DNA from: G958295935 sp965224235
GTDB lineage: Bacteria > Chloroflexota > Dehalococcoidia > Lucifugimonadales > Lucifugimonadaceae
Assembly: GCA_965224235.1 (NCBI GenBank)
Contig: CBDCYP010000001.1
Coordinates: 930,001-994,000 of the forward strand
Reading direction: 5' to 3'
DNA: 64,000 nt
Shown here: piece after piece, positions 46,061 to 55,845 of the stretch
How the letters are laid out: each line of letters opens with the position of its first letter
How positions within the stretch are numbered: the stretch's first letter is position 1
Translations under genes and position numbers: made by a program
The notes under the pieces: generated by a model
Database searches by the model: none
Told to the model about the DNA's origin: nothing
The model's input: the letters and a program-made list of their open reading frames with translations, nothing else

Positions 46061-46202
46061 TCTGAGAGGGTGTCTAATAAGTCCCTCCGTCCTGAGCAAT
46101 ACCGGGCGGTCCGGGGTCAACCGTATGGGCCGGCCCGCCTCGTTGAAAGTAGATTCTTCGGCTTTGCTCAGAATGACAATTGTTTTTAGACACCCTCTGA
46201 GA
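46061..46202 (+). mobile_element. MITE-like element with TCTGAGAGGGTGTCTAA ends
   Basis: Left end TCTGAGAGGGTGTCTAA (46061-46077) and right end TTAGACACCCTCTGAGA (46186-46202) are perfect inverted repeats. The interior holds TTCTTCGGCTTTGCTCAG and AATGACAATTG. Related to the element at 3205-3493. No coding content. Confidence 0.85.
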
Positions 46203-46270
46203 AATTCCTGCTGCTGGGCCCGCGATGTGAGCGTTCATTTCGAATCATCCAATAACTGTCATACGCCGAT

Positions 46271-48430
46271 CTAACCTGTCCCCTGATCACCGCTTCCGGT
46301 CGGGAGGCTGGCCACCGTCTCGAGGTCGAGTAGTTCTTCTAGCGGGATGTGGCAACGAACGTAATGGGTTTCGCTGACCTGCCTGTGCGGCGGCTCTACG
46401 TCATCGCAAATCATTCCGACTTTCCACGGGCATGTACGGGCGAACGCGCAGGCTGGTTGGCGATCTGAATCGACCTCTTCTTCTATACCGCCCCGAACTT
46501 CCGCTATAGGCTTGCCGGGGTCTATGTCCAGAACGGCGGAGAGAAGCACATGGGTGTAAGGGTGGTACGGCGGACGGTAGATCTCCGCGGTTACTCCGAA
46601 CTCCATCACCTCTCCGCCATAGAGGACGGCTACGCGGTCAGAGACCGACCGAACGACTGCCAGATCGTGCGAGATAAACAGGAACGCAATTCCGCGCTCT
46701 TCCTGGAGGCCCTGCAACAACTCAAGCACCCCGGCCTGAACAGACACGTCAAGCGCCGACACGATTTCGTCGCACAGCAACAGGTCCGGTTCTGCCGCCA
46801 GGGCGCGGGCGATGGCGATCCTCTGGCGTTCGCCCCCGCTCATCTCGCCGGGGAATCTGCGCAGATACGTCTGGTCGAGATGCACGTCCTCAAGGAGTTC
46901 CAGGACCCTTGCCCGCAACTCGCTCTGGGACAGGCCGAAGAACAATTTCAACGGTCGGCCAACTATGGACTCGACGCGCTGTCTCGGATTCAGAGAAGCG
47001 TCCGGGTTTTGCATGATGAGCTGGATGCGGCGAAGGGCGCTACGAGGCCGGCGTTTCAAAGACCGCTGCAACAACTCGTCATCCAGGAGTATGTCGCCAT
47101 TGGTGGGAGCCAGCAGTCCGGAAATCGCCTTTGCGATCGTCGATTTCCCGCTCCCTGATTCGCCGACGAGACCCACAGTTTCTCCGGGTGAGATGTCAAA
47201 CGACACGCCCCGTACGACCGGTACCGGCCGCCGCCCAATTAGAAACCGACCCCGCTCCCATACGTACGCGCAGTCGAGATCTTTTACGACGGTCTGGCCC
47301 CGTCGGCGGTCATTCGGCCCCGTAAGAGACTTGGCGGCGTCGGATTCTGTCACGGCGTCCGGAGCGCCGGAACCGCTGGCCGAAAATTGCAGATCCTTCG
47401 ACCTCCAACAAGCGACTCGGTGTTGGTCGTCAACGCGTTCCAATACCTGGGGGTCGGTCCGGCACCGCTCTTGGGCGAAGTCGCACCTTGGAGCGAATTT
47501 GCAACCTCCGGGCGGCAACTGCTCTCGCACAAGCATCCCGCGCAGCGCTGCGGTTAGCTTTTGGTCGCCTCCGCTCAACCGCGGAATCGACGCTATCAGG
47601 CCGTGGGTGTACGGGTGACGCGGGTGATTGAAGACCTGGCGGGTAGGGCCGTCTTCCACAAGATCGCCGGCGTACATGACGCCAATCCGATCGCATATCG
47701 CGGCGACCACCGCAAGATTGTGGGTCACGTACACCATCGTTATTCCGAACTCGGCCCGCAACTCAACCAGTAAGCGCAGGATCCGCGACTGGGTCGTCAC
47801 GTCGAGGCCGGTGGTCGGCTCATCCAGTAGAAGCAGGTCGGGGTTGCAGGCCAGAGCCATGGCGATTACAACGCGCTGTTGTTGGCCCCCGCTCAGTTGG
47901 TGCGGAAACTTGAGCGCCGTCTTGTCCGGTTCGGGCAGACCCACCCTTTCGAATAGGTCGATGGTCCGTTCCAGCGCCTCGCGGCGGGTGGCGGTGATGC
48001 GGTGAACCATCAGACTTTCGACCAGCAGATTGCCAACCCGCATGCTCGGTGTCAGTGACGTTCCGGGGTTCTGGGGCACGTACGCGATATGACGGCCCCG
48101 CAGCCCGCGTAGTTCGCCTGTGGACATCTCGAGGATGTCCTGTCCTCTGTAAGTGATCCTGCCTTGCCGCACGCGGCTCGCCGGATGGCGGAAGCCCATG
48201 ATCGACCGCAATACAGTCGTCTTGCCACAGCCCGACTCTCCGACGATGCCGTACACCTCGCCGGGGTTCACGGAAAACGAAACGTCGTTGACGGCGCCTG
48301 TCCACTCTCGGCCCTGGAAGTACTCGATCGACAGCCCTTCCACCGTGACGAGTGGAGTGGTGTCATCGTTCCGGTCGGACGCCGCCGACGTCCTCCGGGC
48401 CGGATCGTCATGAACCGCGGCGGGCATCAT
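46271..48430 (-). CDS. Oligopeptide/nickel-type ABC transporter, fused dual ATPase
   Basis: 719 residues. The first ATPase half (DppD-like) has Walker A GIVGESGCGKTT, LSGGQQQR and LLLLDEPTTGLD, and ends with the oligopeptide-type Cys cluster (CKFAPRCDFAQERC). The second half (DppF-like) has GLVGESGSGKST, MSGGERQRIAIARALA and LLLCDEIVSALD, and its own Cys cluster near the C terminus. One chain supplies both ATPases, as in YejF-type importers. The ATG overlaps the upstream permease stop (ATGA). It energises the two permeases at 48427-50346. Confidence 0.93.
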   Translation of the reverse strand: MMPAAVHDDPARRTSAASDRNDDTTPLVTVEGLSIEYFQGREWTGAVNDVSFSVNPGEVYGIVGESGCGKTTVLRSIMGFRHPASRVRQGRITYRGQDILEMSTGELRGLRGRHIAYVPQNPGTSLTPSMRVGNLLVESLMVHRITATRREALERTIDLFERVGLPEPDKTALKFPHQLSGGQQQRVVIAMALACNPDLLLLDEPTTGLDVTTQSRILRLLVELRAEFGITMVYVTHNLAVVAAICDRIGVMYAGDLVEDGPTRQVFNHPRHPYTHGLIASIPRLSGGDQKLTAALRGMLVREQLPPGGCKFAPRCDFAQERCRTDPQVLERVDDQHRVACWRSKDLQFSASGSGAPDAVTESDAAKSLTGPNDRRRGQTVVKDLDCAYVWERGRFLIGRRPVPVVRGVSFDISPGETVGLVGESGSGKSTIAKAISGLLAPTNGDILLDDELLQRSLKRRPRSALRRIQLIMQNPDASLNPRQRVESIVGRPLKLFFGLSQSELRARVLELLEDVHLDQTYLRRFPGEMSGGERQRIAIARALAAEPDLLLCDEIVSALDVSVQAGVLELLQGLQEERGIAFLFISHDLAVVRSVSDRVAVLYGGEVMEFGVTAEIYRPPYHPYTHVLLSAVLDIDPGKPIAEVRGGIEEEVDSDRQPACAFARTCPWKVGMICDDVEPPHRQVSETHYVRCHIPLEELLDLETVASLPTGSGDQGTG

Positions 48431-49371
48431 CTACTGCCTCCAAAATCGGCGGTTCTACCAAGCACGCGAGCCAATCCGTCAGTAAAGAAGTTGGCGCCAA
48501 TGACGAGGCCGGCCAGCACGAACGCGGGGCCCAGCACGGTCACCGGATGAGACAAGAGAGCGGACCGGTTCTCTGTGATCATCGTCCCCCACTCCGCGGC
48601 CGGAGGACTGACCCCGATACCCAGGAACCCAAGTCCCCCGATAAGCAGCGGAGCGGCCGCCATTCGCACACCGGCCTCCACCAACAGGGTTCCCGTGGCG
48701 TTCGGAAGCAATTCCCGGAACACCACCGACATGGTGGTCTCGCCCCGCAGCATGGCGATCGCCACGAAATCACGCGTCTTTAACTCCAAAGCGGTTGCGC
48801 GGGCCATTCGGGCGATGATCGGTGAAAACACGACCCCAATGACCAGGACGATAAAGATCGTGCTGCCAGTGTTGCTTGGTCCGAGCAGAACGACCAAGAG
48901 TATCGCCATGATCAGCGTGGGGATGCTGATCATCCCTTCTCCCAGGCGCATGACGATCTCGTCGAATTTTCCGCCGATCAAAGCCGCGGCCAGACCAAGC
49001 GATCCTCCTATTGCGAATCCGACCAGGGTGCCCAGCGCCGCAAGGATAAGTTCGATTCGCGTCGCGATGACGGTGCGGCTGAATATGTCCCGTCCGAGAC
49101 CGTCCGTTCCGAACCAATGGCTTGCGCTCATCCCCTCGAAAGGGGCGCCCGTTCCCAGCGTGGTCTCCGGGTACGGCGCCCACCAACTCCCGCTGATGGC
49201 CATCGCGACATACACCAGCAGAATAGCGCCGCCAACAAGCAACAGGGGAGGAAGTTCAAGCGCCCGCCTGACCCGGGGACCAATGCCGTTCAATAACCAA
49301 AGCGTAAACGACGCGAGCCTCGACGCGCCGTTAACGATATTCGCCTGACTGATGACCCTACTCTGTGTCAT
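48427..49371 (-). CDS. ABC transporter permease, DppC/OppC-like
   Basis: 314 residues. An N-terminal helix is followed by GTDGLGRDIFSRTVIATRIE, the OppC/DppC hallmark, and the BPD permease core (GFAIGGSLGLAAALIGGKFD with EAA-type loop at ELLPNATGTLLVEAGVRM). Six transmembrane segments are expected. Overlaps the ATPase gene by 4 nt and follows the other permease after 18 nt. Confidence 0.93.
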   Translation of the reverse strand: MTQSRVISQANIVNGASRLASFTLWLLNGIGPRVRRALELPPLLLVGGAILLVYVAMAISGSWWAPYPETTLGTGAPFEGMSASHWFGTDGLGRDIFSRTVIATRIELILAALGTLVGFAIGGSLGLAAALIGGKFDEIVMRLGEGMISIPTLIMAILLVVLLGPSNTGSTIFIVLVIGVVFSPIIARMARATALELKTRDFVAIAMLRGETTMSVVFRELLPNATGTLLVEAGVRMAAAPLLIGGLGFLGIGVSPPAAEWGTMITENRSALLSHPVTVLGPAFVLAGLVIGANFFTDGLARVLGRTADFGGSR

Positions 49372-49389
49372 GAATAACCTTGGCCTGAC

Positions 49390-50346
49390 TCACGTGGTCC
49401 TCAAACGCGGTACCAGCAATATCGCCACAATGTCCGAAAGCATATTGGCGGTTATGTATGCGCTTGCCGCTATCAGCACGGTGATCTCGATCATTGGCCC
49501 ATCGCTCAGCGCGATAGCGTCGAACAGAAGCCTGCCCAATCCCGGATAAGAAAACACGAGCTCAACGATGAGCGAGCCGCCCAACAAGAACGAAATCTCC
49601 AGGGCCGTGATGTTCAGGACGGGCAATACTGCGTTCGGCAGCGCGTGGAAGAACACCACCCGATGAGTCGGCATTCCCCTGAAATTAGCCATTTGAACAT
49701 AGTCGGAATCAAGGACCTCGATCAGGTTGTCGCGCAACATTCGAATGGCGTGGGCGGACATGCCTATTGCGAGAACGGATGCCGGCATGATCAGGATTTT
49801 GAAATAGTCGAACGGCGTTTCGGCGCGCTCGAGGAACTGCACCGCCGGCAGCAGATCGAGTGTCAGGACGATAAGTACCAGTACGGCGGGACCAACCACG
49901 AACACGGGCAGCGAAAGCATGAAGAGCGTAAACAGCGACAGAGCATGGTCCGGGAACCGGTACCGGAACAGCGTGCTCAAAATAGCGACAGACAATGTCA
50001 GCGGCACGTATATGAGCAGCGCCGAGGTTGTGAGCCATAGAGAGTTCATCATCCTGCTGGGCAAGACCTCGCCTATCGGCTGCTGTGAAAGGCGCATCAT
50101 CGGACCCAGGTCCCCGGTCGCGACACCACCTAGCCATTTGATATAACGCTCCACGACTGGAACATTCAGACCGAATTTCTCCCTCCAGACCCGCAGTTGT
50201 AGCTCCGACGCTTCCTTGCCCAGCACTCGAGACGCGGGGTCGCCGGGCGCAAGTTCAACCGCGCCGAAAATCACGATCGACACGATCAGGAGAACGAACG
50301 ATCCGGTGACTATGCGGAAGCCGATCAGCTTCAGGACTTGGGTCAT
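49390..50346 (-). CDS. ABC transporter permease, DppB/OppB-like
   Basis: 318 residues. N-terminal GDPASRVLGKEASE is the DppB/OppB domain, then six transmembrane helices with the EAA loop at HRVVFFHALPNAVLPVLNIT. It pairs with the DppC-like permease. 612 bp of repeat-rich DNA separate it from the binding-protein gene upstream, yet the order (binding protein, B, C, ATPase) fits a single transport unit. Confidence 0.92.
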   Translation of the reverse strand: MTQVLKLIGFRIVTGSFVLLIVSIVIFGAVELAPGDPASRVLGKEASELQLRVWREKFGLNVPVVERYIKWLGGVATGDLGPMMRLSQQPIGEVLPSRMMNSLWLTTSALLIYVPLTLSVAILSTLFRYRFPDHALSLFTLFMLSLPVFVVGPAVLVLIVLTLDLLPAVQFLERAETPFDYFKILIMPASVLAIGMSAHAIRMLRDNLIEVLDSDYVQMANFRGMPTHRVVFFHALPNAVLPVLNITALEISFLLGGSLIVELVFSYPGLGRLLFDAIALSDGPMIEITVLIAASAYITANMLSDIVAILLVPRLRTT

Positions 50347-50958
50347 CGCTATTCAACTATGTCCTGAGAGCCCCATTCGGGGTTCCGCAAATTGAATATG
50401 CCGGAGATTCTTCAGACGGGTTGACGCCGATGGCGCAAACCGATCCGTCGTTCCGGCGAAGGCCGGAACCTAGGGGTGCGGGCCACCACCCCGGTCGTTC
50501 AGGGTTCGGCCAGGCCCTGTTCACGCCAAAACCTTGCAACCCAGCCGTCCAAGATGTCATTCCGGGCGCCCCAATGTCATCCTGGACGCCCCAATGTCAT
50601 CCTGGGCGCCCCAATGTCATTCCGAGCGAAGCCGAGGAATCTAAGCCTGCGGTTGGCAGTCGCGGCGCCATTCATGCAACAAGGCCTTGCGTTAAGGTGG
50701 TCCCTCCTTATCGTCATTCCGGCCCCCGAGCCGGAATCCAGGGGTTGGGGAACGTGGATTCCCGTATTCTCAGAAAGCCTGGATGGAGGGGCGTTGCAAC
50801 CTGTTTTCATAGTAACGATCCGCAACACGCGCTTCAGATTACTTCAAGCCAACGGCCCACCCCTTCAGGTGGCCTCATATTTTAGAGACCGGGGTGGGCC
50901 GGGTTAGTTATCGACTACCCATCGGGAGTTGCGCCCCAATGGCGCGTGCTCTCAACTA
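50347..50958. other. Repeat-rich spacer inside the ABC transport operon
   Basis: No gene. From about 50448 to 50480 a TTCCGGCGAAGGCCGGAACC palindrome. At 50554-50613 three 20-bp tandem units. At about 50614-50645 GTCATTCCGAGCGAAGCCGA. At about 50712-50755 the ATTCCGGCCCCCGAGCCGGAA palindrome shared with about 7801-7843. Such palindromes can form RNA hairpins that adjust the ratio of binding protein to permeases. Confidence 0.7.
50554..50613 (+). repeat. Three tandem 20-bp units
   Basis: Units ATGTCATTCCGGGCGCCCCA, ATGTCATCCTGGACGCCCCA and ATGTCATCCTGGGCGCCCCA, then a fourth that merges into the dispersed repeat ATGTCATTCCGAGCGAAGCC. Confidence 0.9.
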
Positions 50959-52659
50959 CTACCTCTGGCATTCAAGGTTTTCGAAGTCCCTCTCGTAGAA
51001 CGGGAACGGGGGTTCAAAGCCCTGGCAATCGATCCGGATGGCGTCGACTGCGAGCGTAAACACCGGGAACATCGTGCTGCTCTCTTCAGAGAGGATGGCG
51101 CCGGCCTTTCTGTAGAGCGTATCCCGCTCGTCGGCATCCGCCGTCGCCTCCGCCGTCTCGACTAGCTCATCAAACTCCTCGTTACACCAATTCGTGTCTC
51201 CCCACGGACCGGCGCACTTGAACACCAGGTTGTAGATAAGTCCTGGTATCCGCACCCCCCAGGCCGAGATCGCGAAGGGCTTGTCGGCAGAGAAATTCCA
51301 GTACTGATCTTTGGGCGCTACCAGGATGTTCACCTTGACACCGGCTGCGCCAGCCATCTCCTGGTAGGCCTGCACCATCTCCATGGCGCCGGGATGGACG
51401 TCGCCTGCGAATAGCTCGACTTCAAGCGGATTGTCCTCGTCGTATCCGAGCTCGGCCAGTAGCTCTTTTGCCTTATCGATGTCCTGCTTGGGCGGGTCGG
51501 AGGTCCACGAAGAGGGCCATGACAGCGGGATCGGCGTGTCGTTTCCGGGCAGAGCGAAGTTTTGAAGCACGGTGCCCGACAGGAATTCCCGATCCAGAAT
51601 AAGCTTCATCGCCTGCCGCAATCGGACGTCGGTAAACGGCTCCAGGTCCACTCGCATCCGCATCGTCAGACCAACCGCCGGCACTCCCACAAGGAGGTTC
51701 ACGTTGGGGTCCGCATCCAATGCGCCGGCCTGGCTGACACGTACCGCTCCGCCGATCGACGTGATCAGGTCGACCTCGCCGGTCTTTATAGCGGCAATTC
51801 TTGCAGTTTCGTCCGGGATGCTCTGAAGCTCAATCTCCTCGGTCTTTATCTCCTCCCAATAGTCAGAATTCTTGCTCCATACCCACACCTCGGAGTTCGG
51901 GACGAAGTTGTCGAAGATATAGGGACCCGTCCCCATGTCGGCCGTCGCAAGGTCTTCATCGGTCGCGCCGTCAGGAATGATTAGCGTAATGGTGTTCGAG
52001 ATCTGCATCGGCAACAGGAAGTTCGGCGTTTCGAGGTTGAACCTGAAAGTGTAATCATCCACCGCTTCCAGTCCGTCGATGCTCATGCCCGGGACGGTCG
52101 CAGACCTGAAGTACGCGGTTTCCGGATCGAGCAGCCGCCGCCAACTGTAGAGAACGTCGGCCGACGAGAAGTCCTGCCCGTTCTTGAATTTAACTCCCTG
52201 GCGGAGATCGTAGGTCCACGCCGTACCGTCGCTGCTGACACTCCATCCTGTTCCCAACCTGGCGACGGGTGAAAGCGTGTCGTCCAGATCGTTTAATCTG
52301 TCGTAAAGGCTCCCTCCGGCAAGATCGCCGCCTCTGCTGCCCACGTAGGGATTTATGTGGTCGATAAGCGCGTAGGGCTCATCGTGGCCGACTATCACGC
52401 GCTTGACACGTTGTGCCGGCGGTATCGTCGGGGCCGGTGCGGTCGTGGCGACCTCCACCACCGTCTTCTCGACAATGACGGTCTCGACAACTGACTTCTC
52501 TTTCTCGACGATCACAGTCTCGACAACCGTCTTCTCTTTCTCGACGATCACGGTCTCGACAACCGTTTCGCCGCCGCATGCTACGAGGGCCACGAGGCCG
52601 AGGGCGAGCGCAATCACCCCCAGTAGTAAGCGATTTCTGGCCTTTGTACGACTGTTCAT
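50959..52659 (-). CDS. Peptide/nickel-type ABC substrate-binding lipoprotein
   Basis: 566 residues. A signal peptide with lipobox LVAC (Cys about 28) is followed by a spacer made of near-repeats of VVETVIVEKEK (about 32-70) and a Thr/Pro linker. The family 5 solute-binding domain follows (YGYDEDNPLEVELFAGD is late in the chain). The repeat spacer is typical of Chloroflexota binding proteins and probably holds the domain away from the cell surface. The ligand may be a peptide, opine or glycan. First gene of the operon running to 46271. Confidence 0.92.
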   Translation of the reverse strand: MNSRTKARNRLLLGVIALALGLVALVACGGETVVETVIVEKEKTVVETVIVEKEKSVVETVIVEKTVVEVATTAPAPTIPPAQRVKRVIVGHDEPYALIDHINPYVGSRGGDLAGGSLYDRLNDLDDTLSPVARLGTGWSVSSDGTAWTYDLRQGVKFKNGQDFSSADVLYSWRRLLDPETAYFRSATVPGMSIDGLEAVDDYTFRFNLETPNFLLPMQISNTITLIIPDGATDEDLATADMGTGPYIFDNFVPNSEVWVWSKNSDYWEEIKTEEIELQSIPDETARIAAIKTGEVDLITSIGGAVRVSQAGALDADPNVNLLVGVPAVGLTMRMRVDLEPFTDVRLRQAMKLILDREFLSGTVLQNFALPGNDTPIPLSWPSSWTSDPPKQDIDKAKELLAELGYDEDNPLEVELFAGDVHPGAMEMVQAYQEMAGAAGVKVNILVAPKDQYWNFSADKPFAISAWGVRIPGLIYNLVFKCAGPWGDTNWCNEEFDELVETAEATADADERDTLYRKAGAILSEESSTMFPVFTLAVDAIRIDCQGFEPPFPFYERDFENLECQR

Positions 52660-53050
52660 TGTGGGCTTGTCCTCTACCTATACGAATAGCACGCGATTAG
52701 CGAAAACGTACTTATGCTCGACGACTCGCAAAGACGGCATACCAGTAAAGCCCCGCCAATATTTTGGCGAGGCGCAAGGCAACACTATAACGCAATCTCA
52801 CTAGTGTCAACGAAGAGCACGTAAGTAGATCGTGACCATCGTCACATCGCGCGTCGAATTACACCGCCCGCCATGGTGACGGCGTGATGTTTTCGAAACA
52901 ATACGCGCACCCTTGTTAAGTAACCGGGTGACATCGCCGGCGCGAAAACCTGGCCGGATTATGTCGACTTACGGCTCTACGGGTGTCGAACTCGCGCCGA
53001 CCCCGTCCGTCGTCTGTGTACGTGTTTTGCCAGCCCGCGCGAACCCTGTA
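52660..53050. other. Intergenic, no gene recognised
   Basis: About 390 bp separating the ABC operon start from the SDR 3' end. It must hold the operon promoter. AT-rich around 52680-52715 (ATACGAATAGCACGCGATTA), with no clean consensus boxes. Confidence 0.45.
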
Positions 53051-53845
53051 TCAAATCAGCGACTGTGCGGTAAGACCTCCGTCTACCACCAGGGCGGCGC
53101 CAACCGTGAACTTGTTCGTAGGGTCCGCCAACCACATGATGGAGTCCGCTATCTCCTCTGGCGCCCCGTGGCGGCCAACCGGGTGCATGAGCGAACGTTG
53201 CTCACGGCTGAGCGTCTCGGGATACTTCCGGGCCTGCCAAATTGGGGAGTCCGGCTTGTCCTCGACGTCCGGCCGCGTATTAACGCCACCTGGGCAGATG
53301 CAGTTGACACGAATGTTGTCGCCGATGTAATCGAGCGCCATATTCCGGGTGAGATTCACCACCGCGCCCTTTGTGCTGCAATACGCCGCCCTGTTGCGGC
53401 CGCCGACCAGGCCGAATATCGACCCGACGTTGACGATCCAGCCCGCGCCCTGCCGCCGCATGTAGGGAATTGCGTACTTGCTCCCAAGGAACACGGCGGT
53501 AAGGCTGGTCGCGATGGAACGGTCCCAGTCGGCCTTGGACAGCTCCGTCACCTTGCCAAACGCCGACCAATAAGCGTTGTTGACCAGGATGTCGATACGT
53601 CCATGGCGCTCTGCCGTCGTGTCGATAGCGCGCTTGATACTCTCCTCATTCGCCACGTCGGTCTCAAGGAATTCTGCCGCAAGTCTCTCTTTAATAAGGG
53701 CCCCTGTGGTCTCAAGGCCGAGTTCCCGATCGATATCCGCAATAACGACAGTCGCTCCCTCCTGACCGAATCGGCGAGCTGTGGCCCGCCCGATACCGTG
53801 GGCCGCTCCGGTCACAATTGCGACTTTGCCATCCAGCTTCCCCAT
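53051..53845 (-). CDS. Short-chain dehydrogenase/reductase (SDR)
   Basis: 265 residues from ATG 53845, chosen because AAGGAGAA lies just upstream and homology starts there (KLDGKVAIVTGAAHGIGRAT); the frame is open 20 codons further up. Classical SDR with TGxxxGxG, NNA, active-site Ser and YCSTKG (Tyr-x-x-x-Lys), then the C-terminal GAALVVDGGLTAQ. NAD(P)-dependent alcohol or sugar oxidoreductase; substrate unknown. Monocistronic by context. Confidence 0.92.
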   Translation of the reverse strand: MGKLDGKVAIVTGAAHGIGRATARRFGQEGATVVIADIDRELGLETTGALIKERLAAEFLETDVANEESIKRAIDTTAERHGRIDILVNNAYWSAFGKVTELSKADWDRSIATSLTAVFLGSKYAIPYMRRQGAGWIVNVGSIFGLVGGRNRAAYCSTKGAVVNLTRNMALDYIGDNIRVNCICPGGVNTRPDVEDKPDSPIWQARKYPETLSREQRSLMHPVGRHGAPEEIADSIMWLADPTNKFTVGAALVVDGGLTAQSLI

Positions 53846-53905
53846 TTTATTCTCCTTGCATTCAGGCCGTCGTGATAGACAACAATCCCGCCAAACATAC
53901 GCCAT

Positions 53906-55158
53906 ATTCGTTCCTCGTTGTTACGCGTACGAAGTAGCCGCACCCTCCCCAACGACGGATTCAGCCAAACGATCACGTTTCACAAAGCAGGTTCCGCCGC
54001 GGCAGACCCCTGCTAAACCCCCTCTCCCAACGGGAGTGTGCATCTCCTAACCGTCGTTCCGGCGAAGGCCGCAACCCGACCACACACCGGTCATCTCCGG
54101 CCCCGATCGGAGATCTCCACGACCTGCCCCACCTCTCACAAACATCCGTGACAAACCCCTGTTTACAGACCCGAACGCCTGTTCAAATATCAACCTAAGT
54201 CGTGTCGATACACGATGTCCATGCTAACCAAACCTATCGGACAGTAACGGGGGACAACTCCAACTGGTATCAAGGTAGTCCTCACCTTGTGTTAAAGCCC
54301 CGTTGCGACTGAGAAAGAACGGGTCCGACCTAGAAGGAGGGAGCGAGTGAAATATGGATTTCCAACCCCCGGGCCAAAGGCCGACTGGGCAAGGGAACGA
54401 CTCAAATGAGCTGCCTACGTAGGAGTGGCGGCTAACCCTGACCTGGGCGGCTCGGGGCCCGTAAAGGTTGCACGTGAGTGTGACCCAGGGATGCGACCGG
54501 AGGTCGCCGTTAAAATACCGGAAGCAATCGCGTCTGTTTCATTGCCCAAACGTACCCGATTCAACCGGGGTACGGGCGAAGAGCCAAAATATCGTCTTCT
54601 CATGCGGCCTTACGGCCGTCCGTACTGGCGGGGTAGTTGCCGCCATACCGTGCGCCTGCCACACGGTCCGGAGAAGACAGAGGAAAAACCTCCTTCCTAT
54701 AAGAAACCGCCTCTCGGCTTCAGCTGGGCACGGTTACGACTACAGAGACATTGTCGATCGAGGCAACCCCGGTGGTGTTCCGGCGTTGCTTCAACGCGCC
54801 CCCGATCATTAGTCTTCACTGATCCACACCCGTCGTCCCCGACCCCGATCGGGGACCCACCGGGGCTTCGGGAATCGCGTCGGCATCGCCCCGTGGGCGC
54901 AGTGCAGGGGCGTCTCTTGGAGCCTGATGCTCCTATAGAAGTCAAGCCGTGGTTTGAACTGTTTGGGCGGAAGGCGCCACAACAATGACCCACGTTTATT
55001 GTTGTGTTCGCGCTGCCCCACACCTCCCCGGGGTGCCCACATGAGACACCCTTGCATGGTGCAATTGGGAACAGGAACGTTGGACGATTTTGCGCCTGCG
55101 TGGGGTGGGGATGTCGACGACATCGCCAGTGGGCCGCGTAGGCATGGGAACCCGTTCG
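53906..55158. other. Long non-coding stretch with intron-like RNA remnant
   Basis: 1.25 kb without a convincing gene. It contains TTCCGGCGAAGGCCG-type and GACCCCGATCGGGGAC-type palindromes (about 54053, 54080 and 54830) and the group II intron-like block described separately (54323-54640). The rest, 54960-55158, has no feature I can name. Confidence 0.6.
54323..54640 (+). ncRNA. Group II intron domain I-like remnant
   Basis: The stretch starts GTCCGACCTAG (compare intron 5' end GTGCG) and continues GGAGGGAGCGAGTGAAATA, GACTGGGCAAGGGAACGACT and GCCTACGTAGGAGTGGCGGC, word-for-word similar to domain I of bacterial group II introns as I remember them. No reverse transcriptase/maturase frame and no domain V (GAGCCG..GAAA..GTACGGTTC) follow. 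This is probably a truncated, immobile intron. The identification rests on motif memory and needs a covariance-model search. Confidence 0.5.
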
Positions 55159-55665
55159 TCAGCTGAACCAGATCAGTCGAACGGCGTTCAGCGCGCTGGC
55201 AGCCAGCAGTCCGGCTGCGAGATCGTCCGCGACGATGCCCGTGCCGCCCGGTATCTTCTCGAACCGGCGAATCCCCAACGGCTTGAATATGTCGAGCGCC
55301 CGGAACAGCAAGAACGCGGCCAGCAGCCAGATCCAGGTTTTTGGCAGAAAGAGGCACGCCGCCCACATCCCGACAAATTCGTCCGAAACCACCCGCCCGG
55401 GGTCCTTGTCTCCGGCTCGCGTCTCGACGACCCCGGCCGACCAGACTCCAACGAAAGTGGCGGCGGCAATGAGAATGAAGAACCAGAGTGAGTCGCCGCC
55501 GAACGGGAACGCCCAGTACGCAGCTACGGCCACCGCGCTCGCTAATGTGGCGGGGGCGATCGGCGCCAAGCCGGACCCAAGGCCGGTCCCGACAGCCTCT
55601 GCGATCCAGCCGAGCAGTTTGGCGGGTTGGATCACTACGTCGACCCTGCCGGAACGGGATGGCAA
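55159..55665 (-). CDS. pgpA: Phosphatidylglycerophosphatase A
   Basis: 168 residues. Family hallmarks: GTGLGSGLAPIAPATLAS (N-terminal loop), DPGRVVSDEFVGMW, and RALDIFKPLGIRRFEKIPGG, then GTGIVADDLAAGLLAA. Four hydrophobic segments place it in the membrane. It removes the phosphate from phosphatidylglycerophosphate to make phosphatidylglycerol. Complete and probably functional. Confidence 0.93.
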   Translation of the reverse strand: MPSRSGRVDVVIQPAKLLGWIAEAVGTGLGSGLAPIAPATLASAVAVAAYWAFPFGGDSLWFFILIAAATFVGVWSAGVVETRAGDKDPGRVVSDEFVGMWAACLFLPKTWIWLLAAFLLFRALDIFKPLGIRRFEKIPGGTGIVADDLAAGLLAASALNAVRLIWFS

Positions 55666-55845
55666 TCGGGCCGGAGTGAACTTTTCACAATGTGTGTCTG
55701 CATGGTTTATCTCGGATAGCGCTAGCGGTTGGCCTCACACCAACATTTCGCAACAATCCTAATCCTCCCGAGTCCGGAGATAGGCTTTTGACTGACCTCC
55801 TATCCACGTGGCGATTGGTTAACCGCGTAGCAACTGTGTTGATAG

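Noticed and set aside
46550..47618. Two long frames antisense to the fused ATPase gene
   Set aside because: Mirror the conserved ABC codons; no independent start signals.
50554..50613. Possible CRISPR array
   Set aside because: Units are directly adjacent with no spacers.
54301..54640. Partial rRNA gene
   Set aside because: Some phrases (GAGAAAGAACGGGTC) looked rRNA-like, but the following words do not fit 16S or 23S and fit group II intron domain I better.
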